64,000 nt of DNA from Budorcas taxicolor (lineage: Eukaryota; Chordata; Mammalia; Artiodactyla; Bovidae): contig NC_068920.1 of the NCBI RefSeq assembly GCF_023091745.1, positions 112,805,622 to 112,869,621 of the forward strand, written 5' to 3'. The notes under the pieces are model-generated. The model made no database searches. It had not been told where the DNA came from and saw only the letters and a list, made by a program, of their open reading frames with translations. The position numbers were made by a program, and so were the translations under genes. Shown here piece by piece: positions 44,590 through 56,113 of this stretch (its first letter is position 1; every line of letters begins with the position of its first letter).

Positions 44590-44740
44590 TTGAAGAAAAA
44601 TGTACAACCTAACAGTCATAAGTGAAGTTTTATCTGGTGACCTTACTGAGGACTATAGCCCAGGAAATAGCCTCTCAACTCTGAGGAAGTGATATGAAGG
44701 GGTAAAGGAAGATCCAGGATATAACAGAGTTTTGGGTACC

Positions 44741-44772
<32 letters not shown>

Positions 44773-45010
44773 TGAATGTCAAAAGATTACTGCTATTCAC
44801 AAAAAACAGAAATTTCAAGTTATGATTTTAGTGCTTTTGTATGTATGGGAAGAAACAAGAGTCTGGGCTCACTGAAATTATTCTTTAGATGTGCATTTTA
44901 ACCATCTAAGGATAGTACCCAAAGCACAGAATTCTTCCTGTTTTTCTGCATTCTGAATTACTACTGGGATGCACTGTTGGGGGTGCATGGGGCAGCTACA
45001 GTTTCCACAG
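44590..45010 (-). mobile_element. Old ERVL-like LTR, same family as 4555-5010
   Basis: Minus-strand word order parallels the LTR at 4555-5010: a degraded TATA region (GATATAACAG on the plus strand at about 44718) and the TTTCAAGTTATGATTTTAGT and GGGCTCACTGAAATTATTC stretches. A (TA)n tract has grown inside it at 44741-44768. Ends uncertain; no coding region. Confidence 0.5.
44741..44768. repeat. (TA)n microsatellite
   Basis: Perfect AT dinucleotide run inside the old LTR. Confidence 0.95.
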
Positions 45011-45504
45011 GTTAATAGAGGGAAAGGTTCACTGTTCACTGGTTTGCTAGGCAACATTCCCTTTCCACACAGCTATTTCAAACACAAAGTCATAAATTTT
45101 GTCATTCCTCGATTTTCAGCAAGATAACTGTATCTACAAAACTTTCTTCCCCTTTATCTAACTATACTTGAAATATCATAATTTTTCCCAACTTATATGA
45201 ATATTTTTTCTTTAGGAATTGAAAATACCCTATGAAATAGTTAGCACTTCACTTTGTTACTGGTAGTTGAAACTTAGTCCTGCGAAACTTAATCTACCAG
45301 TTCTTTCAATAAAGCTTTAAGAGTAGTAATTGAGAATAAGTGAAGATAATGAATAAAATAAACACTACAACTAGAATATTTCATGTCAAACTGACTCAAT
45401 CCTTCTTTGTTTCCAACATATACTCTGGTAACTATCATATCACAACTTTTTATTATAGGATTTTCCCTCCTCTCTTATTATCAAAATAGCCAGTAAGAGT
45501 CTAA
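45011..45504. other. AT-rich unassigned sequence
   Basis: Nothing recognised beyond the decayed LTR edge. Confidence 0.4.
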
Positions 45505-45920
45505 CATGACTCTCAATTTCAGAGACAGGAAAAGACAAATTGTGCCCCTATGTTAAAGATATGCCCAAGGCCACATAGGAAGAAACAGAACAGAAAATGA
45601 ATAGTATTTGCCTGATTGGCATATAATCAACTCCTAGATGGTGAGGTATAGACAGAACCATAAAGAAGATCATACAAAAAAGATCAGCTGTCCAGCAGTG
45701 TCCCTAGGGCCCAACTACCTGGGTTCATAGCAGGGTCATCCATGTGCTGTCCTGGGATATTAGGACATAACATCTCTGCCTATTTCTGCACCTGAAAAGA
45801 GAAAGGGCACATGATTGTGAGGAAAACTAGGTAACACATATAAATGACATGACATAGTACTTAGGATGCAGAAATCACACAATACACATTAGCTATTATT
45901 ATCACTATTATTATTAGTAC
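45505..45920 (+). mobile_element. MIR-type SINE sequence, probably two pieces
   Basis: Piece one (45510-45640) resembles the MIR segment around ATGCCCAAGGCCACATAGGA. Piece two (45690-45920) follows the plus-strand MIR order from ACTACCTGGGTTCATAGC through CTGCACCTGAAAAGAG to ATTAGCTATTATTATCACTA. Strongly diverged. Confidence 0.55.
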
Positions 45921-46078
45921 TAGTCATTTTTACTGAAAGACTTGAAAATGAAAACATGAGCTGAACTGGATGTACCCTGTCTTACCCCCTCCCTGTTGTG
46001 GACTGAATTTCCCTGATAAAATTTATATTTTCAAACTCAAACTTTAGCATAACTGTATTTGTAGATGGGGCCTCTATG

Positions 46079-46745
46079 CCTGCTAATGTAGGAGACATGA
46101 GATGCAGGTTTGATCCCTGGGTTGGGAAGATCCCTGGAGAAGGAAATAGCAACCCACTCCAGTATTCTTGCCTGGAGAATCGCATGGACAGAAGACCTTG
46201 GCAGACTAGAGTCCATGGGATCGCAAAGAATTGAACATGACTGAGGCAACCAGAGTCAAGGCTATGGTTTTTCCAGTGGTCATGTACGGATGTGAGAGTT
46301 GGACTGTGAAGAAAGCTGAGCGCAGAAGAATTGATGCTTTTGAACTATGGTGTTGGAGAAGACTCTGGAGAGTCCCTTGGACTGCAAGGAGATCCAACCA
46401 GTCCATTCTAAAGGAGATCAGCCCTGGGTGTTCTTTGGAAAGAATGATGCTAAAGCTGAAACTCCAGTACTTTGGCCATCTCATGTGAAGAGTTGACTCA
46501 TTGGAAAAGACTCTGATGCTGGAATGGATTGGGGACAGGAGGAGAAGGGGATGACAGAGGATGAGATGGCTGGATGGCAAGCTGACTCGATGGACGTGAG
46601 TTTGAGTGAACTCCGGGAGTGAACTCCTGGTAATGGACAGGGAGGCCTGGCGTGCTGCGATTCATGTGGTCTCAAAGAGTCGGACACGACTGAGCGACTG
46701 AACTGAACTGAACTGAACTGAAGCAACTTAGCACACATGCACATG
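46079..46745 (+). mobile_element. Bov-tA SINE, middle layer of the nest
   Basis: Plus-strand, slightly truncated head (GCTAATGTAGGAGACATGAG) and body at 46079-46250; the missing tail AAGCAACTTAGCACACATGC lies at 46721-46740 after the BovB. Confidence 0.85.
46251..46717 (+). mobile_element. BovB LINE 3' end inside the Bov-tA
   Basis: Starts AGAGTCAAGGCTATGG and ends with four TGAAC-type units. The flanking duplication CTGAGGCAAC / CTGAAGCAAC (46241-46250, 46718-46727) differs at one base. An 85-codon frame remains at 46231-46488. Youngest layer. Confidence 0.9.
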
Positions 46746-47143
46746 GAGCTAGTTAAGATCCAGTGAGGTCACAAGGGTGGGGCCCTGATATATGAAGAGA
46801 AGGAGACTACAGAGATCTCTCTTTCTGAGCACACAGAGAGAAGGTCCTATCATGGCTCAGTAAGAAAAATGCTTTTCAGTAAGCTAGGAAGAGAGAGACG
46901 TCACTAGAAAGCAACCCAGTCAGCAACTTGATCTTGGACTTCCGGGCCCCAAAACTGTGAGAAAATAAATTTCTCAATGCCATTTCTGCCATTTAAGTCT
47001 GTGTATTTTTTTATGGCAACCAAGTAGACTAAGACACTACCCATTCTTTTTCTTTATTATCTTATTTAAATTTTTACTGGAATGTAGTTTCTTTACAATG
47101 TTGCGTTAGTTCTGCTGTACAGCAAAGTGAATCAGCTATATCA

Positions 47144-47218
47144 AGTGAAGGACAGGGAAGCTTGGCATGTTGTGGTCCATAGGAACGTAGAGTCGGACGT
47201 GATTTAGTGATGGAACAC
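47144..47218 (+). mobile_element. BovB or BovA 3' tail scrap in the L1
   Basis: AAGTGAAGGACAGGGAAGCT then GTAGAGTCGGACGTGATTTA. It lies between L1 phrases that are adjacent in the family. Very 5'-truncated. Confidence 0.75.
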
Positions 47219-47337
47219 ATACACATATCCCCTTTTTGGATTTCCTTCCCATTTAAATCACCACAGAGCCTTGAGTAGAGTTTGCTGTGCTATACAGTAG
47301 GTTCTCACTAGTTGTCTATTTTATATATAGTAGTTTA

Positions 47338-47471
47338 GAGTAAAGTAAGTAAAGTTGCTCAGTTGTGTCCGACTCTTTGCGACCTCATGGACTGTAGCCT
47401 ATCAGGCTCCTCCATCCATGGGATTTTCCAGGCAAGAGTGCTGGAGTGGATTGCCATTTCCTTCTCCAAGG
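47338..47471 (-). mobile_element. BovA monomer SINE in L1, 13-bp TSD
   Basis: ATATAGTAGTTTA is repeated exactly at 47325-47337 and 47472-47484. Minus-strand single unit, low divergence. Confidence 0.95.
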
Positions 47472-47756
47472 ATATAGTAGTTTACATCAATCTTAGTCTC
47501 ACACGTCATCATGATATACATGTTTGTTCTGTTTCTGCTTTGCAAATAGGTTCATCTGTACCATTGTTCTAGATCACAAATATGTGTTAATATACGATAT
47601 TTGTTTTTCTCTTTCAGACTTCACTTGAATGGACCTTGACACTACCCATTTTTGCCCTATCACTTCAGAGACTGGAATGTTTAACAGCTTCTTTCCACCA
47701 CTCTATGAGGGAAAAGTCACTGACAAAACCCTGCTATCAGTTTTTGTCTTAGACCA

Positions 47757-48035
47757 GGACTGGAAGACTTTTTTTGTAAAGGGCCTGGATAGTATGTTAC
47801 ACTTTGCAGGACATGTGGTGACTGTTATCACAACTCAGCTCTGCCATTGCAATGTGAAAGCCATCATGGATGATACAAACACTCTGAATGGGACTGCGTT
47901 CTGATAAAATTTTATTTATAGACACTGACATTTAAATTTCACATAAGTTGAATATGTCACAAAATATGCTTTATTTTTTTCAGTTATTTAAAAATGGGAA
48001 AAAGCCACATTCTTAGCTTGCTAGCCCCTGTCTTA
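47757..48035. mobile_element. hAT-type non-autonomous DNA transposon remnant
   Basis: Phrases TTTTTTTGTAAAGGGCCTGG, CAACTCAGCTCTGCCATTGC and TGATAAAATTTTATTTATAG occur in the order of an old mammalian hAT MITE-like family. The right end CTAGCCCCTGTC resembles its inverted end. Subfamily not named. Confidence 0.7.
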
Positions 48036-49060
48036 GAGCATTGTTTAGTTATAAGTATTTACCCTGTCTTTAGTTTCTCTTCTTTTGCAGTGGCTTTCCC
48101 AAGTTTTACTCACTTAAGTTAGTGCACTGTAAAGTTTTATTGGTTAGAGAAAAATCTGAAAACCTTTGCTCTATTTCCCAAAGACCCTGATTCCAAAATC
48201 ACACCACCTTACTCAGATCACAGGAATACATTCTGTTAGAACATTCCCTTGGCAGACTTTTTCCCAACAGGACAAATTAGACTGGCAATCCCTGTACTCG
48301 TTCTACATGACTTTATAACATTAAAGGGGATGATACATGCAAAAGAGTTTTGAAAAACAAAAGGGCTATTTAAGTACAAATAATGCAGTAAACTGCTTTG
48401 GACATGATTTTTCACTTCGATACTGATTTATTTAGCTAGTCATGTCCCCTTGATACAATGAAAATTTTTTTAAGGCCAGTCATGATGTCTCTTTATTTCT
48501 TTATATCTGAGAGAGTAGTAAAATGCCAAACAGATAGTAGACTCAATAACAATTTATGACGTTAAATGAAGCAATGATGAAATAAGTGATGATGATGATA
48601 ACCGTTTTTCATACATAAATGTACCATTAACTAATTTTTGTTCCATTTTTACCCAAACTACTCAGTAGTTTTCCCTCAAAACCAGAGGATGTCTTTGACC
48701 CCCTTGTGTGGAGCTGTCATCACTTTCCGTAGCGTTATTTATATACCATATTGTCAACAAATTCAATCATTTTGAAAGAACATAACTCAAAAGTATAAAG
48801 TTTAAAAAGTATACATATTGGTTTTCCATTCCTTCCAATTCACCGACATCTGTTCAGTTAGAGTCATCATTATAGTTCTTTATTAGCTGTCCAACTTTTC
48901 CAGGATGTCTATCTTGAGTCTGATCTTCATTATTTTCTATGTGAATGAATACAATATTCTCCTAGCTGCTTGCCTTACTTCCTATCTTCCTACTTATTTT
49001 ACTTATCAAATTCATTCTCCACAGTACAAATTACTTGACAAACCTTTCACCTAGGCATTT
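48036..49060. other. Unassigned sequence
   Basis: No gene or clear repeat. A short (GAT)n run lies near 48588-48600. Confidence 0.4.
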
Positions 49061-49430
49061 AATAAATTCTCTATCTTCACGGTTTGGCTCAGGCTCTCCT
49101 TCCCACTGAAATTTTTACTTTATCACTTCTTCCCACATATCAGAATTCTATCTGTCCTTGAAAGTTCATCTCAAATATCAGCTCTTCACTGAAAACATTT
49201 CCAATGCCTCTATTCCATGTGACTGCCCTCTCCCTTGCTTCTTTATGATAGTTCAATCTTGCCTGTACCGTTTAAAATGTCCTGTGGGCTTGGGTATGCT
49301 TTTAATCTGTCCTTTGGGAGATTCTACATTTCAGGAAGTCATGTACTGTATCGTCTTAATTTTTGCATTCTCTGTCTCTTACATTCATTTACATAATAAA
49401 TGATTGATAATAAATGTTTTTATCAATATG
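49061..49430 (+). mobile_element. L2 LINE 3' end
   Basis: Plus-strand order of the L2 terminus: TCTGTCCTTGAAAGTTCATC then CTCAAATATCAGC near 49150-49182, a CACTGAAAACATTTCC-like block, and a TAATAAATGATTGATAATAA terminal part near 49395-49414. Old and diverged; the 81-codon frame here (49158-49403) is not a gene. Confidence 0.65.
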
Positions 49431-50608
49431 TTCTCCCAGTTCAAAGTCTTTTTTTCTTAGCTAAGACATTTAGCAAGATCCTTGTGTGGGAAAAAACTGT
49501 AGTTGACTCATGGATGGAATACTTTTGAAATAAAAAGAGGCTTCCAGCTATCAAATAATTGACACACAAGCTGTCTGGGAAATAGAAGAAAATAGAAGAG
49601 TGACCTATATATAGGGGGTTCAACAGTAGGCAGTGCAAACCAATGATCAGGGATTGATCAGAGATTGATCTGAGAAGTCTTCTTTAACAGCCTAAGTCAG
49701 AGTCTCTTATATTCATTTAATCAATTAGTATAACTTGAGACACAGTTCAGCTGGAGTCTCAATAAGAATAATTTGTAGTTAACATGTTGAGAGTACAGAA
49801 TTTGCTGTTAATGGAGTTTTTAATTTAATCTTAAAATTATTGCTTTAAATACTCTTATTTTCTGAACAGTGAAGATCTCATTAAATTAAGGACCCCAAGA
49901 AGTCAAACATGAACATTATAGGTGTTACTAGTTAATGTTAATTCTTTTGGACTTCATTTGGAACATGGCCTGTTTTTTATGGTACTGTCTCTCTGCTGAA
50001 GTCATTCATCCATTATCACTTGTCATCGTCAACATCCTACCATAGACTGAGCAGGCATTGTTGTCAGACTTAATCCAGTAGATGAAGTAGTACCACTGAA
50101 AATGAAAATGGATGTGTGCTAATTTCAGACTTTATTTAGGGAAAAGGAAAGATGTTGAGGTTGAAAGAACATGTAGAATGGGATAATGCATTTGAATAAA
50201 GATGTCATTCTTTTTTAAATACACTTTATTTGTCTGAGTCATTCTTTTGTTTTGGCTGGACATTTTCAAAATATTTAACAAAAAGCTGATTATAAGCCTG
50301 ACTATGTGGAGCCCCATGACTGAAGAAAGAGCTAATGTGAAGTTTCTGCTCTCCAGAGGCTGAGATGGGTGTGATTAGCTGTGACATTTCGAAGGGTGTG
50401 AATGGATTTAGAAGAATAACATAAAGTACACAGATTACAATTTCAATTAGCTGCCAAACAATTATATAAACTCAAGCAATGTCAATCAATTCATCTCTCA
50501 TTGTTTTAGAAGCCAAATGAGTAGAAACACTGCACTAATTTGTTTAAAATGTAATTTACCTTAGGTTTTGTAAAAGTACATGATCAAAGATATTAACTGT
50601 AACTCTAT
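49431..50608. other. Unassigned intergenic DNA
   Basis: No gene or repeat recognised. Short open frames only. Confidence 0.4.
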
Positions 50609-50616
50609 ACAGATGT

Positions 50617-50818
50617 GTATGTGTGTGCTAAATTGCTTCAGTCATGTCCAACTATCAGGCTCTTCTGTCCATGGAACTCTCCAGGCAAGAATATTTGAGT
50701 GTATGTCCATGCCCTCCTCCATGGTCTCTTCCCAATCCAAGGATAGAATCTGTATCTCTTATGTCTCCTATATTGGCAGGAAGGTTCTTTATCACTACGC
50801 CACCTGGGAAGCCCTGAC
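50617..50818 (-). mobile_element. Bov-tA SINE, 8-bp TSD
   Basis: ACAGATGT is repeated at 50609-50616 and 50819-50826. The body lacks an internal ~28 bp (the CTTTGCGACCCCATGG region is missing after CATGTCCAACTA). Confidence 0.92.
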
Positions 50819-50978
50819 ACAGATGTAGCAACTAAATGAGAAACTGATATTTTATCTGTCATATAGATATTTTTCCTGCTTCTCAAGCTTTGGAAAAGTG
50901 AACTACAGAATAAAACTGACTGACTTGATGCTAGGATGTTTTAAAAATCAGATGTTTCCTACACTCAGTATCAGTATC

Positions 50979-51228
50979 AGTTCAGTTCAGACCCTCAGTC
51001 CTGTCCAACTCTTTTTGACCCCATGGACTACAACACGCCAGGCCTCCCTGTCCATCACCAACTCACGGAGTTTACCCAAACTCATGTCCATTGAGTCGGT
51101 GACGCCATCCAATCATCTCATACTCTGTCGTCCCCTTCTCCTCCTGCCTTCAATCTTTCCCAGCATCAGGGTCTTTTCAAACAAGTCAGCTCTTCACATC
51201 AGGTAGCCAAAGTATTGGAGTTTCAGCT
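50979..51228 (-). mobile_element. BovB LINE 3' tail, 250 bp
   Basis: Starts CAGTTCAGTTCAGACCC and ends at GGAGTTTCAGCTTC, where L1 3' UTR sequence begins at once. Confidence 0.9.
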
Positions 51229-51230
51229 TC

Positions 51231-51690
51231 CCACACTACAATAAACAAAACAGATAACCAATAAGGACCTACTGTATAGCACAAGGAACTATACACACTA
51301 TTTTTCAATAATATAAAAGGAAAAGGGCTTCCCAGGTGGTGTTAGTGGTACAAAGCCCACTTGCCAATGCAGGAGACATAAGAGATGTAGGTTCCAATCC
51401 ATCCCTGAGTTGGAAAGATCCCTTGGTGGAGGGCATGGCAACCAACTCCAGGATTCTTGCCTTGGAGAATCCCATGGATAGAGGAGCCTGGTGAGCCACA
51501 GTCCACATGGTTTGCAAAGAGTTGGACATGACTGAAGCAATTTAGCATGCATGCACTCAAAAAGGAAAAGAATCTGAAAAAATATATATGTATATACATA
51601 ACTGAATCACTTTGCTATATAAGTGAAACTAACTTAACATTGTATATCAACTATATTGCTAAAAAATCTTAGATTTCTCCTCCACCTAAA
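51231..51690 (+). mobile_element. L1 3' UTR, split by a SINE
   Basis: Plus-strand: AACCAATAAGGACCTACTGT and AGCACAAGGAACTATACACA, then after the SINE ATAACTGAATCACTTTGCTA and TGTATATCAACTATATTGCT, the end of an older L1. Confidence 0.85.
51326..51559 (+). mobile_element. Bov-tA SINE in L1, 11-bp TSD
   Basis: AAAAGGAAAAG is repeated at 51315-51325 and 51560-51570. Full-length with a well kept tRNA head; the B-box region reads AGGTTCCAATCC. Confidence 0.93.
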
Positions 51691-52618
51691 AGTCTGACTT
51701 TGATTACATGCAACAGAATAAGAATGTTGTCTGACAACTCCATTACTGAAGGTAGTGCTGACCCATTAAAAAGATCTAGAAATAAACACCAGAAGAGCTA
51801 TTCTTAATTATTTACAAAACTGAAGTAGTTGGAAAACATTGAATTATTTGCTGAATCTTCCTGGGACTCTGGAAATTTCTCAGGCTGTGTTTTTTTACCT
51901 TGCTTTGGTCTGTGTATTTGCCTTACCATTCTCCTTAATTTCAATTCCTTGGATAAGTACTGTGGCTGCTCCCTCTAATTTGCCCAATTCAGAGAGCTGA
52001 GCTGCCAGCTGGGAGCTGGCTTGGCCTCAGAGTTTGACTGTGGTCCTCATTACTCAACAGAGCAACTCACAGAACTGAGTGACTCGGTTCTACGATGCGG
52101 TAAGACCGAATCCAAACAACCATAGCACAAATCACAAAATGACCAAAATCTCCTCTCTCAACTATAGTACCTGTTTCTCCTTTACCAAATATGGCCTTAG
52201 TTATCATGGTTCCTCCTGTTTTCAGATACAAATTACTGATGCACCTGATCATAGAATGACCCCTTTTTTCTAACAGCATCCCAATCAGAGAAAAGTCCTG
52301 CTTCTTTGTTGCCCTCTCAAAATTACAAATTTTATCACGAAACCCTCCTGACACCATCTAACTAAAGTAGCCTTCTGCAAGGTGACAGGGTTTTTTTTCA
52401 AAGTGATAAATAAATAGCTTCCTTTGCTCACGGAGTGGTTTTGGTGGTCCATGGCAGGTAGTCATTGACAACTTTTCATTGAGCACTTACTATCCATTCT
52501 ATAATCATAGTGCTCTGGTAAAAAACATGAAGATGTCCTTGTTTGTATGCTATAAAAATGCATACAGCATTTTAGAAAATAGAATATTCTCCATGATCCC
52601 TCTATGTTAAGCAGTATA
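51691..52618. other. Unassigned; LTR-like old repeat trace at 52050-52370
   Basis: No gene. The segment 52050-52370 (GACCAAAATCTCCTCTCTCA, TAGAATGACCCCTTTTTTCT, GAAACCCTCCTGACACCATC) resembles an old LTR-type repeat I cannot name. A 96-codon minus frame across it has no domain. Confidence 0.4.
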
Positions 52619-52801
52619 TCATTGTTGTTCAGTTGCTAAGCCAAGTCCGATCCTTTGTGTCCCCATCAATTACAGCATGCCAGCCTCCCTTTTTCTTCAG
52701 TCTCCCAGAGTTTGCTCAGATTCATGTCCACTGAGTCAGTGATGCTATCTAATCATCTCATCTTCTGCTGCCCTCTTCTCCTTTTGCCTTCAATATTTCC
52801 C
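52619..52801 (-). mobile_element. BovB LINE 3' tail fragment, diverged
   Basis: Minus-strand tail from GTTGTTCAGTTGCTAAGCC to TTCAATATTTCCC. Older than most tails here. Confidence 0.85.
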
Positions 52802-53450
52802 TAATCACTGTAGGGATTAACTAAGAGATACTTACTAAGTTTCAGGATGGCAGTGCCACTTCCCACTGTGAAGTTGATCTCACAAGAGTTATAATTTCCA
52901 CAGTCTCTGTGACAGAGATAAAGACTCACAGCTCATATCACCTGCTGAGTGGATATAGTGGATTGACCACCCCATCTGCCATGCCCTTGATTCACCACTA
53001 CCATTGCCATTAACAACAGTGGTGACATTATTGCTGATGTGGCCATACTTTTCTGTGCTGCCCTCTCCATACAAAAATAGAGAGCAGCGGGAATATGAGT
53101 GTTGGACCATTCTGATAGGGTGGGACTCCTCTAATGGACAGCTGTGTCTTAAAGACTCCCCAGTGGCCAAGCCAAAGCTTTCTCAGAACTGATCAACAGT
53201 CTGAGCTTCTTCCTAACTAATCCTTCCTTCTCATTTCTCTACTTACAGGTGTCAGATCTACATCATGGTCTAAAGGACACCTTGCTGTCTCTCCTTTGTC
53301 TGTCACAGTGTTTAGCCAATACATCTCTCATACATCTAATTTCTTCTTGTCATCTACTTCTTGAAGGACCAGAATTCACAACCATTCAAAGTATAAGCAG
53401 AGAAGTTAAATTTTAATGTTGGACCATCTACTGTTGTTCCTAATACTTCC
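52802..53450. other. Unassigned sequence, less AT-rich
   Basis: Contains a splice-acceptor-like pyrimidine tract and CAG (TTCTCTACTTACAGGTG, about 53234-53250) and a 93-codon minus frame (52889-53170), but no protein domain recognised. Could be an old LTR or ERV remnant; undecided. Confidence 0.35.
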
Positions 53451-53461
53451 AAAAGTCAGTG

Positions 53462-53600
53462 AAAGGGGACTTTCCTGGCGGTCCATTGGGTAAAACACCA
53501 AGCTCCCAATGCAGGGGACCAGGGCTCGACTCCTGGTCAGGGAACTAGATTCCACATACCACAACAATCACCTAGTACAGACAAATAAATATTTAAAAAC
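53462..53600 (+). mobile_element. CHR-type tRNA-derived SINE (cetartiodactyl)
   Basis: The head GGACTTTCCTGGCGGTCCAT, B-box region GGGCTCGACTCCTGG and AACTAGATTCCACATACC follow the CHR family and differ from Bov-tA. A-rich tail at 53580-53600. Imperfect flanking repeats (AAAAGTCAGTGAAA and AAAATCAGTCAAAA). Confidence 0.78.
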
Positions 53601-53614
53601 AGAAAATCAGTCAA

Positions 53615-54290
53615 AAAATGAGACTGCTTTAACTGCCAAATAATGAATGATGACTTTTAAGATGTCAAAGAGCAAATTTAACTAAGATAGTGCTAAAAAT
53701 TTTTTTTTAAGTTCGTCTGAGCTGTATCATGCTTAATTTCATTTGTGAAATATGGATTTCATTCTTTAATCCCTCCCTCATTTACTCTCGGCATCTGGAC
53801 ATGCTACTTCCTTTCTGATATCTATATTTAAGTTGTGGGTATTCATATTCCACTAGCTCTGACCAAACTTTCTTCTCTCCTGTAAAAAATCCTTGTATCT
53901 TTCAAGATACACTTAGCTTCTTGAAGAAGCATTATCAATGCATCTGAAGGCTTAGTCTGGATTCTACTTCTCAATTCACCCACAGAATTTGTGTTTATCA
54001 CATATGATAGTGTTGGCAGGTCCTCCTACTTTGTATCTCTCTTAGTGTCTGCAAGAATCAATGTTTTGAATCACAGCAGCTCCTAGCAGAATTTCTGGTT
54101 ATTGTTGATAAACATATAATTACTATTAAATTAATACATAAGTGAAATAATGAATAACCATTGTTTAATTACTGATTCACCACTGAATTTCATATTTCTG
54201 CATGTACTCTATGTTCTTGGGTCCAACTCATGTGAATGACTGAATTTCCTCTGCTGCTTGCTCACTGTACTGGCTCATAATAGTCAACAG
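53615..54290 (+). other. Unassigned, with a probable L2 trace at 53870-54130
   Basis: The word order CCTTGTATCTTTCAAGATAC, CTTGAAGAAGCATTATCAAT and CTCCTAGCAGAATTTCTGGT parallels the L2 3' end, weakly. Nothing else recognised. Confidence 0.4.
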
Positions 54291-54301
54291 TTATATGCTC
54301 T

Positions 54302-54635
54302 TGAGAGTCCCTTGGAGTGCAAGGAGATCCAACTAGTCCATCCTAAAGATCAGTCCTGGGTGTTCATTGGAAGGACTGATGTTGAAGCTGAACTCCAATA
54401 CTTTGGCCCCCTCATGCCAAGAGCTGACTCATTGGAAAAGACCCAGATGCTGGGAAAGATTGAGGGTAAGAGGAGAAGGGGACAACAGAGGATGAGATGG
54501 TTGGATGGCATCACCGACTCAATGGACATGAGTTTGGGTAGACTCCAGGAGTTGGCGATGGACAGGGAGGCCTGGCGTGCTGCAGTTCATGGGGTCACAA
54601 ACAGTTGGACATGACTCAGTGATTGAACTGAACTG
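54302..54635 (+). mobile_element. BovB LINE 3' end, 9-bp TSD
   Basis: ATATGCTCT is repeated at 54293-54301 and 54636-54644, so this 334-bp copy is bounded exactly. The 118-codon frame 54258-54614 is mostly BovB C-terminal protein. Confidence 0.94.
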
Positions 54636-54789
54636 ATATGCTCTACTAGGTCATATCTTGACCAGCCCTGTATATATTAGCAGTTTTTTCTGAAAAATTA
54701 ATTTATTCCTGGATATTATGCTATGAATATGTGATAATATGGGATGTAAGTCCCATGTGGTGGCTATTTACTTCATCTACCCTGCCCAT

Positions 54790-55060
54790 TGGAAAAGGCA
54801 ATGGCACCCCACCCCAGTACCCTTGCCTGGAAAATCCCATGGACGGAGGAGCCTGGTAGGCTGCAGTCCATGGGTTCGCTAAGAGTCAGGCATGACTGAG
54901 CGACTTCACTTTCACTTTAATGCATTGGAGAAGGAAAGAGCAACCCACTCCAGTGTTCTTTCCTGGAGAATCCCAGGGACAGGGGAGCCTGGTGGGAGGT
55001 CGTCTATGGAGTCGCAGAGTCGGACACTACTGAAGCGACTTAGAAGCAGCAGCATCAGCA
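54790..55060 (+). mobile_element. BOV-A2 SINE, 11-bp TSD
   Basis: Dimeric BovA in plus orientation, with linker ACTTCACTTTCACTTTAATG. ACCCTGCCCAT is repeated at 54779-54789 and 55061-55071. CAG-rich 3' tail. Confidence 0.95.
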
Positions 55061-55071
55061 ACCCTGCCCAT

Positions 55072-56106
55072 GCTCTATATACAACACCAGACATGTTTTA
55101 GGAATTCAGTTAATTAGCATGAGATCCTAGTACAAAGAATGCTATAAACCACAACAGAAGGTCAGGTTAAGAAGATGAGAGCTTTTATAGATTTCTTGAA
55201 GGGACAGAGGCTTGACCTTTAGAGAAGGGGCAGGTGAACTTAATTATATAACTGTAGATTATTGGAAACTCTTGAGCACTAGAACTCTCTAACAATTACA
55301 GAAAGGCCCATCAATGCCCCAGTACTCATATACAGGCCTCAGGGATGACAAAGCATGATTTATGTAAGCTTATCAAATTTCTCATGAATGTGCTGTGAAC
55401 TACTGAAGCAGCCATCTTTAGCTCAAACAGTGAACTTTTTAAAATCCAGAATCTGGATGGGAAGGTAGTGAAGTAAATGGAATTTGAAACTTTTCTGTGA
55501 TTAAATTCTTATATAGCAATGCAACCAGTACAGTATATGGCTGTAGTCCTCCTAAGCACTATTTCATTGCACATTTTCCATTTTATGACCCACACAAAAA
55601 GTGCAAAACAGCTATCTAGGTGAGGTAAATGGAGCATGTTGGTTGTTATATTTAGTAAAGAATGGAGTAGATATGGTTAATATATTTAAATATAAATAAC
55701 AATCTCTTTCATATCAAGGGGATTCTATGCATAGAATTAACTCATTTATAGGACAATAAATCTTAAAATGGAAATAAAGATGGGAGAATCTCCTTTCTGT
55801 GGTAACATTTCCTGTGATGATAGTCAGGGACCTATAATGTACCCACCAGAATATGTGGATTAAAATTGTATTAGTTGAAAGAAACATGTAGCTATTTATC
55901 TAAGACAAAGCAAACATAATTATGAAATCGTTATTGAAAAATAACACTGACCTCTTCATGAGAAGAAAAAACTGAAGACAAAGATTTTGAATAAAATCCT
56001 TAGTAGCATTTCTACTTGCTAACAATGGGCATTCTTTAAGGAGTTTAGGGTAGGTATAAACATGGCAATACTTCTGATGGTCCTGGTGGCAAACTGTGCT
56101 GACTGT
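55072..56106. other. Unassigned intergenic DNA
   Basis: No gene or transposon recognised over about 1 kb. Confidence 0.4.
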
Positions 56107-56113
56107 CCTGTTT

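Larger units (their letters stand above)
45994..47036 (+). mobile_element. MLT1 (MaLR) LTR, split by a SINE that is itself split by BovB
   Basis: Left block 45994-46078 starts TGTTGTGGACTGAATTTCCC. Right block 46746-47036 resumes at AGGTCACAAGGGTGGGGCCC and ends CTTGGACTTCCGG then GACTAAGACA. Possible 5-bp TSD CTCCC/CTACC (45989-45993, 47037-47041). It is the outermost, oldest layer of a three-level nest. Confidence 0.82.
47060..47640 (-). mobile_element. L1 3' UTR/ORF2 end, minus, with two insertions
   Basis: Complement of an older L1 end: CTGCTGTACAGCAAAGTGAA at 47115-47134, CTGTGCTATACAGTAGGTTC at 47286-47305, and the region near 47560-47635 matching the ORF2 stop area. It is interrupted at 47144-47218 and 47338-47471. 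Confidence 0.82.
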
